A DNA stretch of 43,662 nucleotides from Acidimicrobiales bacterium (GCA_020631315.1 JAHDHM010000001.1:1089-44750); one strand, 5' to 3'; numbered from the stretch's first letter, positions 24,003-31,751 are shown. Numbers and translations: made by a program. Notes: a model not told the origin generated them from the sequence alone.

Positions 24003-27000
24003 ATGCGCCCCCCCAGTGAGATGAGGGCGTCGGCAGGCGGGAACTCCAACCGTCGCCGCGCCGTGCTGGTCGTCTTCGCCATCGCGTTGGTCATCTTGAT
24101 CACGTCGTTGCGCGGTCTGGCGAACTTCTACACCGACTACCTCTGGTTCAGTTCGCTCGACCTCGGGTCGGTGTGGGCCAAGATCCTCTGGACACGGGTC
24201 GGCCTCGGTGCGTTGTTCACCGTCGTCTTCGCCGTGCTCTTGTGGATCAACCTCTGGGTCGCGGACCGACTGGGTCCCTCCGTGCGGCCGCGTGGTCCCG
24301 AAGAGGAGCTCGTCGAGCGCTATCACGCTGCGGTCGGCGAGCGTTCGGGCCTGGTCCGCATCGTGGTGTCGTTGGTGCTCGGCCTCATCGCCGGTGCCGG
24401 TGTGTCGTCGCAGTGGGAGAGCTGGCTGCTGTTCGTGAACCGTGAGGAGTTCGGCGTCGAGGACGCGCTCTTCGGGCGCGACGTCGGCTTCTACGTCTTC
24501 CAGCTGCCGTTCCTGACCTATCTCGTCAGTTGGCTCTTCTTCGCCTTCTTCGTCGTCTTCCTCGTCACCGCGATCGGCCACTACCTCAACGGCGGCATCC
24601 GCATCCAGCAGGCGACCAAGGCCTCCGAGCGCGTGTCGGCACCGGTGAAGGGCCACCTCTCGCTGCTGCTCGGTCTCATGGCGCTGACGCGTGCCGCGGG
24701 CTACTGGCTCGACCAGTTCGAGCTGACGCTGTCGACCCGTGGCTTCATCGACGGCGCGTCGTACACCGACGTCAACGCGCAGCTGCCGGCCATCCGTCTG
24801 CTGATGATCATCAGCCTCTTCATGTTCGGCCTGTTGATCGCCAACATCTGGCGTCGTGGGTTCACGTTCCCGGTGCTCGCGGTCGGCCTCTGGGCCGTCG
24901 TCGCGACCGTGGCCGGCACGGTCTATCCGACGGCCATCCAGCGTTTCGTCGTCGACCCGGACGAGTCGAACCGAGAGTCGGAGTACATCGCCCACAACAT
25001 CGAGGCCACACGCGCGGCCTACGGACTCGATGCGGTCGTCGACCGAGACTTCGCGTACGAGGACGACCTCACTGCTCGCCAGGTGATCGACAACATCGAC
25101 ACGGTCACCAACGTCCGCCTGATGGACCCGAACATCATCGACGACACGTTCAACCAGCTGCAGGGCATCCGCGGCTTCTACCGGTTCAACGACGTCGACG
25201 TGGACCGCTACACCGTCGACGGTCAGACCACCCAGGTGGTTCTGTCGGCTCGTGAACTGCTCGTCTCGGGTCTTCCGAACCAGTCGTGGGAGTCGCAGCA
25301 CGTGGCGTTCACCCACGGCTACAGCATGGCCGTTGCCCCCGCGAACAGCGTCGAGGTCGGCCGCCCGGACTTCCTGGTGTCCGACATCCCGACGGTCTCG
25401 CCGGACAACTCACCGGCGCTCGAGATCACCCAGCCCGGCATCTACTTCGGCGAGAACCTCGGTGGCTTCGCGCTCGTGGGCGCGCAGCGAGACGAGGTCG
25501 ACTTCCAAACGCTCGAGGACGCAACGCAACTCACCCGCTACGACGGCGAGGGTGGCGTGCCGATGGGCAGCTTCCTCAAGCGTGCGGCGTACGCGCTGCG
25601 TTTCGCCGACACGAACCTGCTGATCTCGGGTCAGGTGCAGAGCGACTCGCGGATCATCTACGTCCGCGACATCCGCGACCGGGTCCAGACGCTCGCCCCG
25701 TTCCTCGACTACGACAACGACGCCTATCCGGTGATCGTCGATGGCGAGCTCAACTGGATCATCGACGCCTACACGACGACGAGCCGGTACCCGTACGCGC
25801 AGCGGGCCGAGACCCGTGAGGTGTCGCCGAACTCCGGCCTCGACCAGCGATTCAACTACGTCCGTAACTCGGTGAAGGCCGTGGTCGACGCCTACGACGG
25901 CGACGTCACCTTCTACGTGATCGACGACAGCGATCCGCTGATCCGCAGCTACCAGCGACAGTTCCCTGACCTGTTCACCGACGAGGCGCCGAGCGACGCG
26001 CTGCGGGCCCAGTTCCGGTACCCCGAGGACCTCTTCCGGGTGCAGACCAACATGTGGGGCCGCTACCGCATCGACGGGGCGTCGGAGTTCTACGACGCCG
26101 CGGGTCAGTGGAACGTGGCGCAGGATCCCGGTGACACCATCGGTGTGGTTCAGGACACCACCACGATCGACGAGGTCACGGGCCTTGCCACCAGCTCCGA
26201 GCGCCGCATCGACCCGCAGTACCTGCTGATGCGTCTGCCGGGTGACACCGACCAGCGGTTCCTGAACTTCCGTCCGTTCGTGCCGTTCTCCGAGGACGAC
26301 ACCCGTAAGGACCTGAGCGGCTTCATGGTCGCCCACGGCGATCCGGACAAGTACGGCCAGCTCGAGGTGTTCGAGCTGCCGCCGGGCATTCAGGTCGACG
26401 GTCCGTCCCAGTTCAACTCGAACATCCTGACCGAGCGGGACATCTCCGAGACGATCACCCTGCTCGACGACAGTGGTTCGTCGGTGCGTCCGGGCAACCT
26501 GCTGCTGGTGCCCATCGAGAACTCGCTGCTGTACGTGCGGCCGCTCTTCGTCGAGGCGACGGCGGGTACGGCGTTCCCCGAGCTCAGTCAGGTGATCGTC
26601 GGCATCGGCGATCAGGTCGTCATGCGCCCGACCTACGAAGAGGCACTGGCCGAGCTGATCCCCGGTCTCGAGCCGAGCATGATCCGCATCGACGCGACAC
26701 CGGACCTCGTGGCCGGCGTGCCGGAGCCCGAGTCGGACGACGAGATCGTCGATCTGACCGAGGAACCGCCGGCGGACGCGCCGCCGACGACGGTTGCTCC
26801 GATCCCCGACGATCTCACCGTCGACGAGCTGCTCGATGCTGCTGGTGCGGCGTTCGAGGATGCCGACCGTGCACTGCGTCTCGGTGACCTGTCGGCCTAT
26901 CAGGCAGCCGTCGAGCGAGCCGAGGAGCTGCTGCGCCGGGCACAGGGCGCGCTGGCCGCTGAGCGGCTGGCGACCGAAGAGCCGGTCGTCGAGTCGACCA

Positions 27001-27023
27001 CGACGACGACGGCATCGGCATGA
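24003..27023 (+). CDS. UPF0182-family large membrane protein, 1006 aa
   Basis: Matches the actinobacterial and cyanobacterial UPF0182 (COG1615) family in length and layout. About seven membrane helices fall in the first 310 residues (VLVVFAIALVILITSLRGLANFYTDYLWF is the family opening). A very large extracytoplasmic part follows, with LPGDTDQRFLNFRPFVPFSEDDTRKDLSGFM near 740-770, and a C-terminal Glu/Pro linker plus helical tail (about 900-1006). The molecular function of the family is unknown. A disordered DDEIVDLTEEPPADAPP segment precedes the tail. Its stop overlaps the PIG-L start (ATGA), so the two are translationally coupled. Confidence 0.93.
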   Translation: MRPPSEMRASAGGNSNRRRAVLVVFAIALVILITSLRGLANFYTDYLWFSSLDLGSVWAKILWTRVGLGALFTVVFAVLLWINLWVADRLGPSVRPRGPEEELVERYHAAVGERSGLVRIVVSLVLGLIAGAGVSSQWESWLLFVNREEFGVEDALFGRDVGFYVFQLPFLTYLVSWLFFAFFVVFLVTAIGHYLNGGIRIQQATKASERVSAPVKGHLSLLLGLMALTRAAGYWLDQFELTLSTRGFIDGASYTDVNAQLPAIRLLMIISLFMFGLLIANIWRRGFTFPVLAVGLWAVVATVAGTVYPTAIQRFVVDPDESNRESEYIAHNIEATRAAYGLDAVVDRDFAYEDDLTARQVIDNIDTVTNVRLMDPNIIDDTFNQLQGIRGFYRFNDVDVDRYTVDGQTTQVVLSARELLVSGLPNQSWESQHVAFTHGYSMAVAPANSVEVGRPDFLVSDIPTVSPDNSPALEITQPGIYFGENLGGFALVGAQRDEVDFQTLEDATQLTRYDGEGGVPMGSFLKRAAYALRFADTNLLISGQVQSDSRIIYVRDIRDRVQTLAPFLDYDNDAYPVIVDGELNWIIDAYTTTSRYPYAQRAETREVSPNSGLDQRFNYVRNSVKAVVDAYDGDVTFYVIDDSDPLIRSYQRQFPDLFTDEAPSDALRAQFRYPEDLFRVQTNMWGRYRIDGASEFYDAAGQWNVAQDPGDTIGVVQDTTTIDEVTGLATSSERRIDPQYLLMRLPGDTDQRFLNFRPFVPFSEDDTRKDLSGFMVAHGDPDKYGQLEVFELPPGIQVDGPSQFNSNILTERDISETITLLDDSGSSVRPGNLLLVPIENSLLYVRPLFVEATAGTAFPELSQVIVGIGDQVVMRPTYEEALAELIPGLEPSMIRIDATPDLVAGVPEPESDDEIVDLTEEPPADAPPTTVAPIPDDLTVDELLDAAGAAFEDADRALRLGDLSAYQAAVERAEELLRRAQGALAAERLATEEPVVESTTTTTASA

Positions 27024-27781
27024 GCGACGAGGTCGAGCCGACGACGGCCGAGATCCGGACTGCTGACGGCCCCCTGCGTGCGCCCGAGCGCGTGCTGGTG
27101 GTCGTCGCCCATCCCGACGACATCGACTTCGGCTGCGCCGGGACGATCGCGACCCTCACCGATGCCGGCACGCACGTCGCGTACTGCCTGGTGACGAGCG
27201 GCGATGCCGGCGATGACGATCTCCGCGTCTCCCAGGAAGAACTCGCTGCGTTGCGTGAAGGCGAGCAGACCGCCGCCGGCGCCGTCGTCGGTGTCACCGA
27301 GATCCACTGGTTGCGTCATCCCGACGGCATGGTCACCGCCGACCTGGCGCTGCGGCGCGACATCAGCCGGGTCATCCGGCAGGTGAAGCCCGATGTCGTG
27401 ATCACCCAGACGGCAGAGCGGAACTGGGATCGCATCTACGGCTCGCACCCTGATCACCTGGCCACCGGCGAGGCGACCATCAGTGCGGTGTACCCGGATG
27501 CCCGCAACCCTCGTGCGCACCCCGAACTGCTCGAGGAAGGTCTTCAGCCGCACGCGGTGCCGGAGGTCTGGGTCACCGGGCTCGAGCCGAACCGGTTCAT
27601 CGACATCACCGATGTGTATGAACGCAAGTGTGATGCCCTGCGGGCGCACAAGAGTCAGACCGAGAAGATGGGCGACCGTCTTCCGGTGTTGCTCAAGGAG
27701 TGGGGAGAGCAGACGGCGCACAAGGCCGGGCTCGATCGGAACCGAATGGCCGAAGCGTTCCGGGTGGTCAACACCAAGTAG
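27020..27781 (+). CDS. PIG-L/LmbE-family deacetylase
   Basis: Zinc-dependent N-acetyl hydrolase family that includes MshB and Mca of mycothiol metabolism and GlcNAc-PI deacetylase. 253 aa. The first zinc motif is AHPDD at 30-34 (ligands H31 and D34, catalytic D33), followed by IDFGCAGTIATL. The second ligand motif HPDH is at 143-146 in GSHPDHLATGEATI. The sequence VFPDARNP-like (SAVYPDARNPRAHPE) region fits the family. The residue pattern alone does not say whether it is MshB, Mca or another sugar deacetylase. Start ATG 27020 overlaps the UPF0182 stop. Convergent with the LysR gene, 6-nt gap. Confidence 0.9.
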   Translation: MSDEVEPTTAEIRTADGPLRAPERVLVVVAHPDDIDFGCAGTIATLTDAGTHVAYCLVTSGDAGDDDLRVSQEELAALREGEQTAAGAVVGVTEIHWLRHPDGMVTADLALRRDISRVIRQVKPDVVITQTAERNWDRIYGSHPDHLATGEATISAVYPDARNPRAHPELLEEGLQPHAVPEVWVTGLEPNRFIDITDVYERKCDALRAHKSQTEKMGDRLPVLLKEWGEQTAHKAGLDRNRMAEAFRVVNTK

Positions 27782-27787
27782 AACGGC

Positions 27788-28675
27788 TCATCTCGACAGG
27801 TGTGAGCCGAGTTCCTCCACGACTCGGAGCGACTGGTCGTCCTTGCGGCGCGTCGCGGCGTGCCAACGCAGCGCGAGGCCGTCGCCACAGGTGATGGCTC
27901 GAACCCGTCCTGTCGCAAGCAGCGGGGTCATCGCCCATCGGCTGAGGATCGACACCCCGGCGCCCGCAGCCACGAGCTCGCAGATGGCGCTCGTCTGGCG
28001 GACGACCCGGACCACCAGCGGGTACACGTCGCTCGGCCGGATGAAGCGGTCGTACTCGAAGCCGGGGGTCGGTGACGAGTTGTAGGTCAGGTACGTCTCT
28101 TCGGCGAAGTCCTCCGGGTGCACCGAGTCGGCGTCGGCCAGCCGGTGCCCGGACGCGGTGACGAAGACCAGCTCGTCGTCGAAGATCGGTGTCAGTTCGA
28201 GGTCGCCTTCTGGGGTGCCCGGAGCCAGCACGATGTCCACCTCGTTCGAGGCGAGCGCTGCCCCGGGGGTGTCACCGACGACGACCAGTTCCAGGTCGAC
28301 GTCGTCGAGCGCTGCGTGGATGTGTCCGAGGAAGTCGGGGAACCAGTGGTAGCAGTCGTAGCTGCCCACCGCGACTCGCAACGTCGTGCGAGTGCTCGGG
28401 GGCGATGCCACCAGCGTGGTCTCCGCCCGGGCCAGGTCTGCGAGGGCCCTCGATGCTGCCTGATGGAGCGCGAGGCCTTCGCGGGTCGGTGACAGGCGAC
28501 GGTTGCGTCCGCGTTCGAACAGTTTCGTGCCGAGCCGTCGTTCGGCCTCGGCGAGTCGATGGCTCAGCGCTGACTGGGTGGTCGAGAGGTGGGTCGCGGC
28601 TTCGGTCATGGTCCCGAGCTCGACGATGGCGACCACGGTCTCGTAGTGGTGCAGATCGAGCAGGAGCGGGCGCAT
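27788..28675 (-). CDS. LysR-family regulator, MetR-like
   Basis: LysR-type activator/repressor, 295 aa. The N-terminal winged helix (1-60) reads LLLDLHHYETVVAIVELGTMTEAATHLSTTQSALSHRLAEAERRLG, and the effector domain follows. The pattern DCYHWFPDFL, FDDELVFVTASGHRLA and LVAAGAGVSILSRWA closely resembles MetR, the homocysteine-responsive regulator of methionine genes, more than other LysR proteins. ATG 28675 is chosen because a minus-strand TACCGT (28687-28682) lies 6 nt upstream, the leaderless pattern; ATG 28690 is possible. Divergent from the oxygenase gene, with a LysR-type inverted repeat at 28687-28705 overlapping its own promoter, so it probably controls both itself and the oxygenase-lyase pair. 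Confidence 0.9.
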   Translation of the reverse strand: MRPLLLDLHHYETVVAIVELGTMTEAATHLSTTQSALSHRLAEAERRLGTKLFERGRNRRLSPTREGLALHQAASRALADLARAETTLVASPPSTRTTLRVAVGSYDCYHWFPDFLGHIHAALDDVDLELVVVGDTPGAALASNEVDIVLAPGTPEGDLELTPIFDDELVFVTASGHRLADADSVHPEDFAEETYLTYNSSPTPGFEYDRFIRPSDVYPLVVRVVRQTSAICELVAAGAGVSILSRWAMTPLLATGRVRAITCGDGLALRWHAATRRKDDQSLRVVEELGSHLSR

Positions 28676-28681
28676 GACCGA

Positions 28682-28687
28682 ACGGTA
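28682..28687 (-). promoter_or_regulatory. -10 element of the MetR-like gene
   Basis: TACCGT on the minus strand, 6 nt before ATG 28675, with no ribosome-binding site. It abuts the inverted repeat that starts at 28687. Confidence 0.5.
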
Positions 28688-28705
28688 CATGAACAGCTCT
28701 CATGT
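28687..28705. promoter_or_regulatory. LysR-type operator (T-N11-A inverted repeat)
   Basis: ACATGA (28687-28692), 7 nt, TCATGT (28699+1 to 28705) is a perfect inverted repeat containing T28690-N11-A28702, the core of LysR boxes. It lies between the MetR-like start and the oxygenase gene and would occupy the region just upstream of the regulator's own -10, consistent with autoregulation. Confidence 0.65.
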
Positions 28706-28751
28706 TTCGGGCGTAAAAAGATCAATTGGACTCCTGTCGCGAGGTCATGGC

Positions 28752-28761
28752 CTCCTAGGAG
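28752..28761. repeat. 10-nt palindrome upstream of the oxygenase gene
   Basis: CTCCTAGGAG is a perfect palindrome 28 nt before the oxygenase start. It could be a second regulator contact or part of the promoter; its role is not clear. Confidence 0.4.
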
Positions 28762-28789
28762 TGTCCGCTCGTGAGGAGGATTCCCGCCC

Positions 28790-29668
28790 GTGCCATCGAC
28801 CATCGCCGATCCAGAAGCCGGATCCATCGACGACCTCGTCAGCGACCGGCATCGCCTCGACCAACCCGCACGTCTCGAGACTGCTGCCAGGCAAGCGCAC
28901 GCGACCCTGAGGTCGCTCGGCGCGGTCATCGTGCCAGGCTTCCTGACCGACGACGCGGTCGCGGAGATCGCCGCGGAGCTCGAGCGTGCGGCCCGCCATG
29001 TGCCGATCAGGGAACATGCCGCCGGCGTCTACCACCGCAGTGCTCTGGAGGCAGACCTGGCCCCCGACGACCCGAGGTGCGTCCGTCAGCACTGGTACGC
29101 AGGGCACGTCACTCGCGACATGATCCCGGCCTACTCGGCGGCTCATCGGCTGTACGTCTCGCCGCAGTTCAAGCGCTTTGTGGCCGGATGCGTCGGTCGC
29201 GAACGTGTCTATGAGTACGCGGACCCGATGGCCGGTCTCGTCGCCACGATCCTGCCTCCGGGTGGGCGCTATCCGTGGCACTACGACACGAACGAGTTCG
29301 TGGTGACCATCGTGATACGTGAGCCCGACGAGGGTGGGGTGTTCGAGTACTGCAAGGACCTGCGTCGGCCAGGCGACGAGAACCTCGACGGTCTGGCTCG
29401 GGTGCTGGACGGCTCCGATCGGTCGTCGGTGCGGACGAGCTGTGGCACCGCCGGCGACCTCCAGATCTTCATGGGTCGGTATTCGCTGCACCGGATCACC
29501 GAGGTCCGGGGCTCTGCCCCGCGGCACGTCCTCGTCCTCTCGTACTCGGACCGTCCGGGCGTGATCGGGCCGCTCGACCGCACGCGGAGCGTCTACGGAA
29601 GGGTGACCGAGGCCCATCTGATCGCGGCCGAACAGCAGTCGACGGGCCCCGACGGTCTGGTCCTGTGA
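28790..29668 (+). CDS. Fe(II)/2-oxoglutarate-dependent oxygenase, HalD/BesD-like
   Basis: 292 aa. The double-stranded beta-helix facial triad is visible: H164-Y-D166 (PWHYDTNEFVVTIVI) and H234 (GRYSLHRITEV), with R245 (APRHVLVLSYSD) as probable 2-oxoglutarate binder. The arrangement GGVFEYCKDLRR, GDLQIFMGRYSLHRITEVRG and VLSYSDRPGV resembles the HalD/BesD group, which hydroxylates or halogenates free amino acids. Presence of Asp in HxD (BesD-type halogenases have Gly) argues for hydroxylation or another oxidation, not halogenation. GTG 28790 has GAGGAGG 10 nt upstream. The stop overlaps the GTG start of the DddP-like gene (GTGA). Substrate unknown; the context suggests an amino acid or methionine-derived compound. 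Confidence 0.78.
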   Translation: MPSTIADPEAGSIDDLVSDRHRLDQPARLETAARQAHATLRSLGAVIVPGFLTDDAVAEIAAELERAARHVPIREHAAGVYHRSALEADLAPDDPRCVRQHWYAGHVTRDMIPAYSAAHRLYVSPQFKRFVAGCVGRERVYEYADPMAGLVATILPPGGRYPWHYDTNEFVVTIVIREPDEGGVFEYCKDLRRPGDENLDGLARVLDGSDRSSVRTSCGTAGDLQIFMGRYSLHRITEVRGSAPRHVLVLSYSDRPGVIGPLDRTRSVYGRVTEAHLIAAEQQSTGPDGLVL

Positions 29669-30840
29669 CGGCGGTCGACGGGGGTCAGCGCGACCTGGAG
29701 GCCGGTCGTGTGGCTCGGCTGCGGGCCGAGATCGTTCGAAGCGGCTGCGACGCCGGTCTCTTCTACGACCCGGTGAACATCCGCTACGCGACAGGTGTGT
29801 CCAACATGCAGGTCTACGGCCTGCACAACCCCTGCCGCTACGTGTTCGTGCCGGCCGATGGCCCGGTGGTGTTGTTCGAGTTCAAGGGATGTGAACACCT
29901 CGTCGCCGGCCATCTCGGTGTCGCGGAGGTCCGCACCGCGGTGTCCTGGTACGACTTCGTCTCAGGCGGTCGTGTCGAGGAGTTCGCGGCGTCGTGGGCC
30001 GCGGAGATCCGTTCGCTGCTCGGTGCCGACGGTCGAGACCTCGCCGTCGACCGGCTCGACCCGTTGGGAGTCGATCAACTCCGCCGCCGCGGTGTTCGCC
30101 TGCACGACGGCCAGCGCGTGGCCAACGCCGCTCGGTGCATCAAGACGCCCGAAGAGCTCGGCGAGGTCCGTCGCGCCGTGGACGCCTGCGACTCGGCGAT
30201 CGACTCGATGCGCGCAGCGTTGCGCCCTGGTGTCACCGAGCGGGAACTCTGGGCGGAGCTGCACCGAGCGAACATCGCAGCCGGAGGCGAGTGGTTGGAG
30301 ACGCGACTGCTGACCTCGGGTCCTCGGACCAACCCGTGGTACCAGGAGTGCAGTGATCGGGTGATCGAGGCGGGCGATCTGGTGGCGTTCGACACGGACC
30401 TCATCGGTGTCGGCGGCTACTCGGTCGACATCTCGCGTACGTGGCTGGCGGGTGACGGCGCTCCGTCGTCCGATCAGCAGCGCTTGCACGCCGCCGCAAC
30501 CGAACAGCTCGAGCGGAACCGGGCACTCATCAGGCCCGGTGCGTCGTTCGCCGAGATCGCTCACGCCGCATGGATCCCCGGTGGTGGTCTGCATTCGGTC
30601 ACCAATGCGGCGGTCGCCCATGGCATCGGTATGTGCAACGAGTACCCGCTCGTGCTGAACCGCGACCACTGGGAGTCGAGTGGCTACGACGGCGAAGTGC
30701 GTGAGGGCATGGTGCTGTGCATCGAGGCCCTCGCCGCGCCGCTTGGCGGCCGCGAGGCGGTGAAGCTGGAAGAACAGCTCGTGGTGACGGCGACTGGGAC
30801 GGCGTCGCTGAGTCGGCAACCCCTCGGGTTGGTGCTGTGA
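29665..30840 (+). CDS. DddP-like M24-fold di-metal enzyme (DMSP lyase family relative)
   Basis: Creatinase/pita-bread fold (peptidase M24 superfamily), 391 aa. It carries a string of blocks like those I recall from DddP, the DMSP lyase: NIRYATGVSNMQVYGLHNP, GGEWLETRLLTSGPRTNPWYQE, FDTDLIG...DISRTW, HGIGMCNEYPLV, GMVLCIEA and KLEEQL. Metal ligands by alignment are D243, D245, D255, H319, E354 and E369, with the same spacings as DddP D295, D297, D307, H371, E406 and E421. The proposed catalytic Asp of DddP (D377) aligns with N325. It is shorter than DddP (about 446) at the N-terminus. An ordinary Xaa-Pro peptidase is less likely. It overlaps the oxygenase gene by 4 nt. Confidence 0.8.
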   Translation: MTAVDGGQRDLEAGRVARLRAEIVRSGCDAGLFYDPVNIRYATGVSNMQVYGLHNPCRYVFVPADGPVVLFEFKGCEHLVAGHLGVAEVRTAVSWYDFVSGGRVEEFAASWAAEIRSLLGADGRDLAVDRLDPLGVDQLRRRGVRLHDGQRVANAARCIKTPEELGEVRRAVDACDSAIDSMRAALRPGVTERELWAELHRANIAAGGEWLETRLLTSGPRTNPWYQECSDRVIEAGDLVAFDTDLIGVGGYSVDISRTWLAGDGAPSSDQQRLHAAATEQLERNRALIRPGASFAEIAHAAWIPGGGLHSVTNAAVAHGIGMCNEYPLVLNRDHWESSGYDGEVREGMVLCIEALAAPLGGREAVKLEEQLVVTATGTASLSRQPLGLVL

Positions 30841-30847
30841 GTCGTAT

Positions 30848-30866
30848 CTGAGTCGATTGCACTCAG
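30848..30866. promoter_or_regulatory. HAIR-type operator of hsp20
   Basis: CTGAGT (30848-30853), 7 nt, ACTCAG (30861-30866) is a perfect inverted repeat and matches the core TGAGT-N7-ACTCA of the HspR-associated inverted repeat (consensus CTTGAGT-N7-ACTCAAG). It lies 78 nt before the hsp20 start, so HspR repression released by heat is the likely control. Confidence 0.75.
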
Positions 30867-30943
30867 GTTTTCTTCAGATCGTGGAATAGAACACCTGCGC
30901 CGTGCATTTCGGATGTCGAGTCTCACCAGAGAGAGGACACGAC

Positions 30944-31363
30944 ATGTTGCTGACTCAGAACGACCCCTTCGACCTGTTCTTCCGCTCGGTGCGTGGCACC
31001 TCGAATCACTCGATGCCGATGGACGCCTACCGCCGTGGTGACGACGTCTGGGTGCACATCGACCTCCCGGGTGTACCGGCCGACGCTGTGGACATCGACG
31101 TGGAGCGCAGCGTGCTCACCGTCACCGCTGAGCGGAACTGGCAGCGCGAGGACGGCGACCAGGTGTATCTGCACGAGCGTGCCCGCGGCACGTTCCGGCG
31201 ACAGGTCCACCTGGGTGAGCATCTCGACGTCGACGGGATCGAAGCCGACTTCGGCGACGGTGTGTTGACGCTCCGGATCCCCATCGCGCCGCAGTCGAAG
31301 TCCCGCAAGATCACGATCGGTGACCGTACGCCGGCCCTCGAGGCCGAGGCGGCCGACGCCTGA
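30944..31363 (+). CDS. hsp20: Small heat-shock protein Hsp20
   Basis: ATP-independent holdase chaperone of the alpha-crystallin family, 139 aa. The alpha-crystallin domain spans about 24-118: VWVHIDLPGVPADAVDIDVERSVLTVTAER, then FRRQVHLGEHLDVDGIEADFGDGVLTLRIPI (the A-x-x-x-n-GVLTL motif). The C-terminal I-x-I motif is present as ITIGD following RKITIG. ATG 30944 has GAGAGG upstream; the longer frame from 30902 is not supported. An HspR-type HAIR operator precedes it. Resembles actinobacterial Hsp18/Acr proteins in size and layout. Confidence 0.93.
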   Translation: MLLTQNDPFDLFFRSVRGTSNHSMPMDAYRRGDDVWVHIDLPGVPADAVDIDVERSVLTVTAERNWQREDGDQVYLHERARGTFRRQVHLGEHLDVDGIEADFGDGVLTLRIPIAPQSKSRKITIGDRTPALEAEAADA

Positions 31364-31380
31364 TCGTCCGGACGGTGCAG

Positions 31381-31412
31381 CACCCGGATTCACTCCTCCC
31401 CGAATTCGGGTG
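31381..31412 (+). terminator. Hairpin after hsp20
   Basis: An 11-bp stem (31381-31391 with 31402-31412, one G-U pair) closes a 10-nt loop 18 nt after the hsp20 stop. It sits just before the -35 of the tRNA gene, so it separates the two units. Confidence 0.6.
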
Positions 31413-31441
31413 TTGCAACCGTCCGACTGCACCGCCATAAT
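31413..31441 (+). promoter_or_regulatory. Primary-sigma promoter of the tRNA gene
   Basis: TTGCAA (31413-31418), 17 nt spacer, CATAAT (31436-31441). The start point is expected near 31448, eight bases before the mature 5' end of the tRNA. This is the closest match to the housekeeping consensus in the window. Confidence 0.75.
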
Positions 31442-31455
31442 GGGCGACCCACCGA

Positions 31456-31532
<77 letters not shown>

Positions 31533-31537
31533 ACACC

Positions 31538-31566
31538 GAAGGCCCGGACCTCAGGTCCGGGCCTTC
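31538..31566 (+). terminator. Strong hairpin terminator of the tRNA gene
   Basis: Perfect 13-bp inverted repeat (31538-31550 with 31554-31566) with a 3-nt loop directly after the tRNA. Only a few T residues follow, as elsewhere in this genome. Confidence 0.85.
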
Positions 31567-31715
31567 GTCGTTCTCGGGTCGAACTTCTAACGGACGATCC
31601 GGCACGGGCCGAGTCGGGCCGAACGGTTCAGTCGCCTGGGACGAAGAGACACAAAGCCGGCGGGTGGGCGGCCGATCGGGACACCGTCATCGTCGGTTTC
31701 TGAGAGGCTGGAACG

Positions 31716-31751
31716 ATGATCCCGACGGCACGCATCGACGTGACTTCATGA
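31716..31751 (+). CDS. 11-codon leader ORF overlapping the first SDR start
   Basis: ATG 31716 has GAGAGG 8 nt upstream, and the frame reads MIPTARIDVTS before TGA at 31749-31751. That stop overlaps the ATG of the SDR gene (ATGA at 31748-31751). The SDR start itself has no ribosome-binding site, so translation of the SDR probably depends on ribosomes finishing this short ORF. It has no run of a single amino acid that would suggest classical attenuation. Confidence 0.5.
   Translation: MIPTARIDVTS

Noticed and set aside
22182..25316. 1044-codon open frame on the minus strand
   Set aside because: It is the mirror of the DivIVA-like and UPF0182 genes, rich in Arg, His and Asp with no recognisable domain. 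Long antisense frames are common at this G+C.
28790..29668. Reading the oxygenase as a halogenase
   Set aside because: The HxD motif provides the carboxylate ligand; halogenases of this group need Gly or Ala there.
29665..30840. Reading the M24-fold gene as an Xaa-Pro aminopeptidase or creatinase
   Set aside because: The TSGPRTNPW and HGxGxCxE blocks and metal-ligand spacings fit DddP better; kept as a lower-probability alternative.
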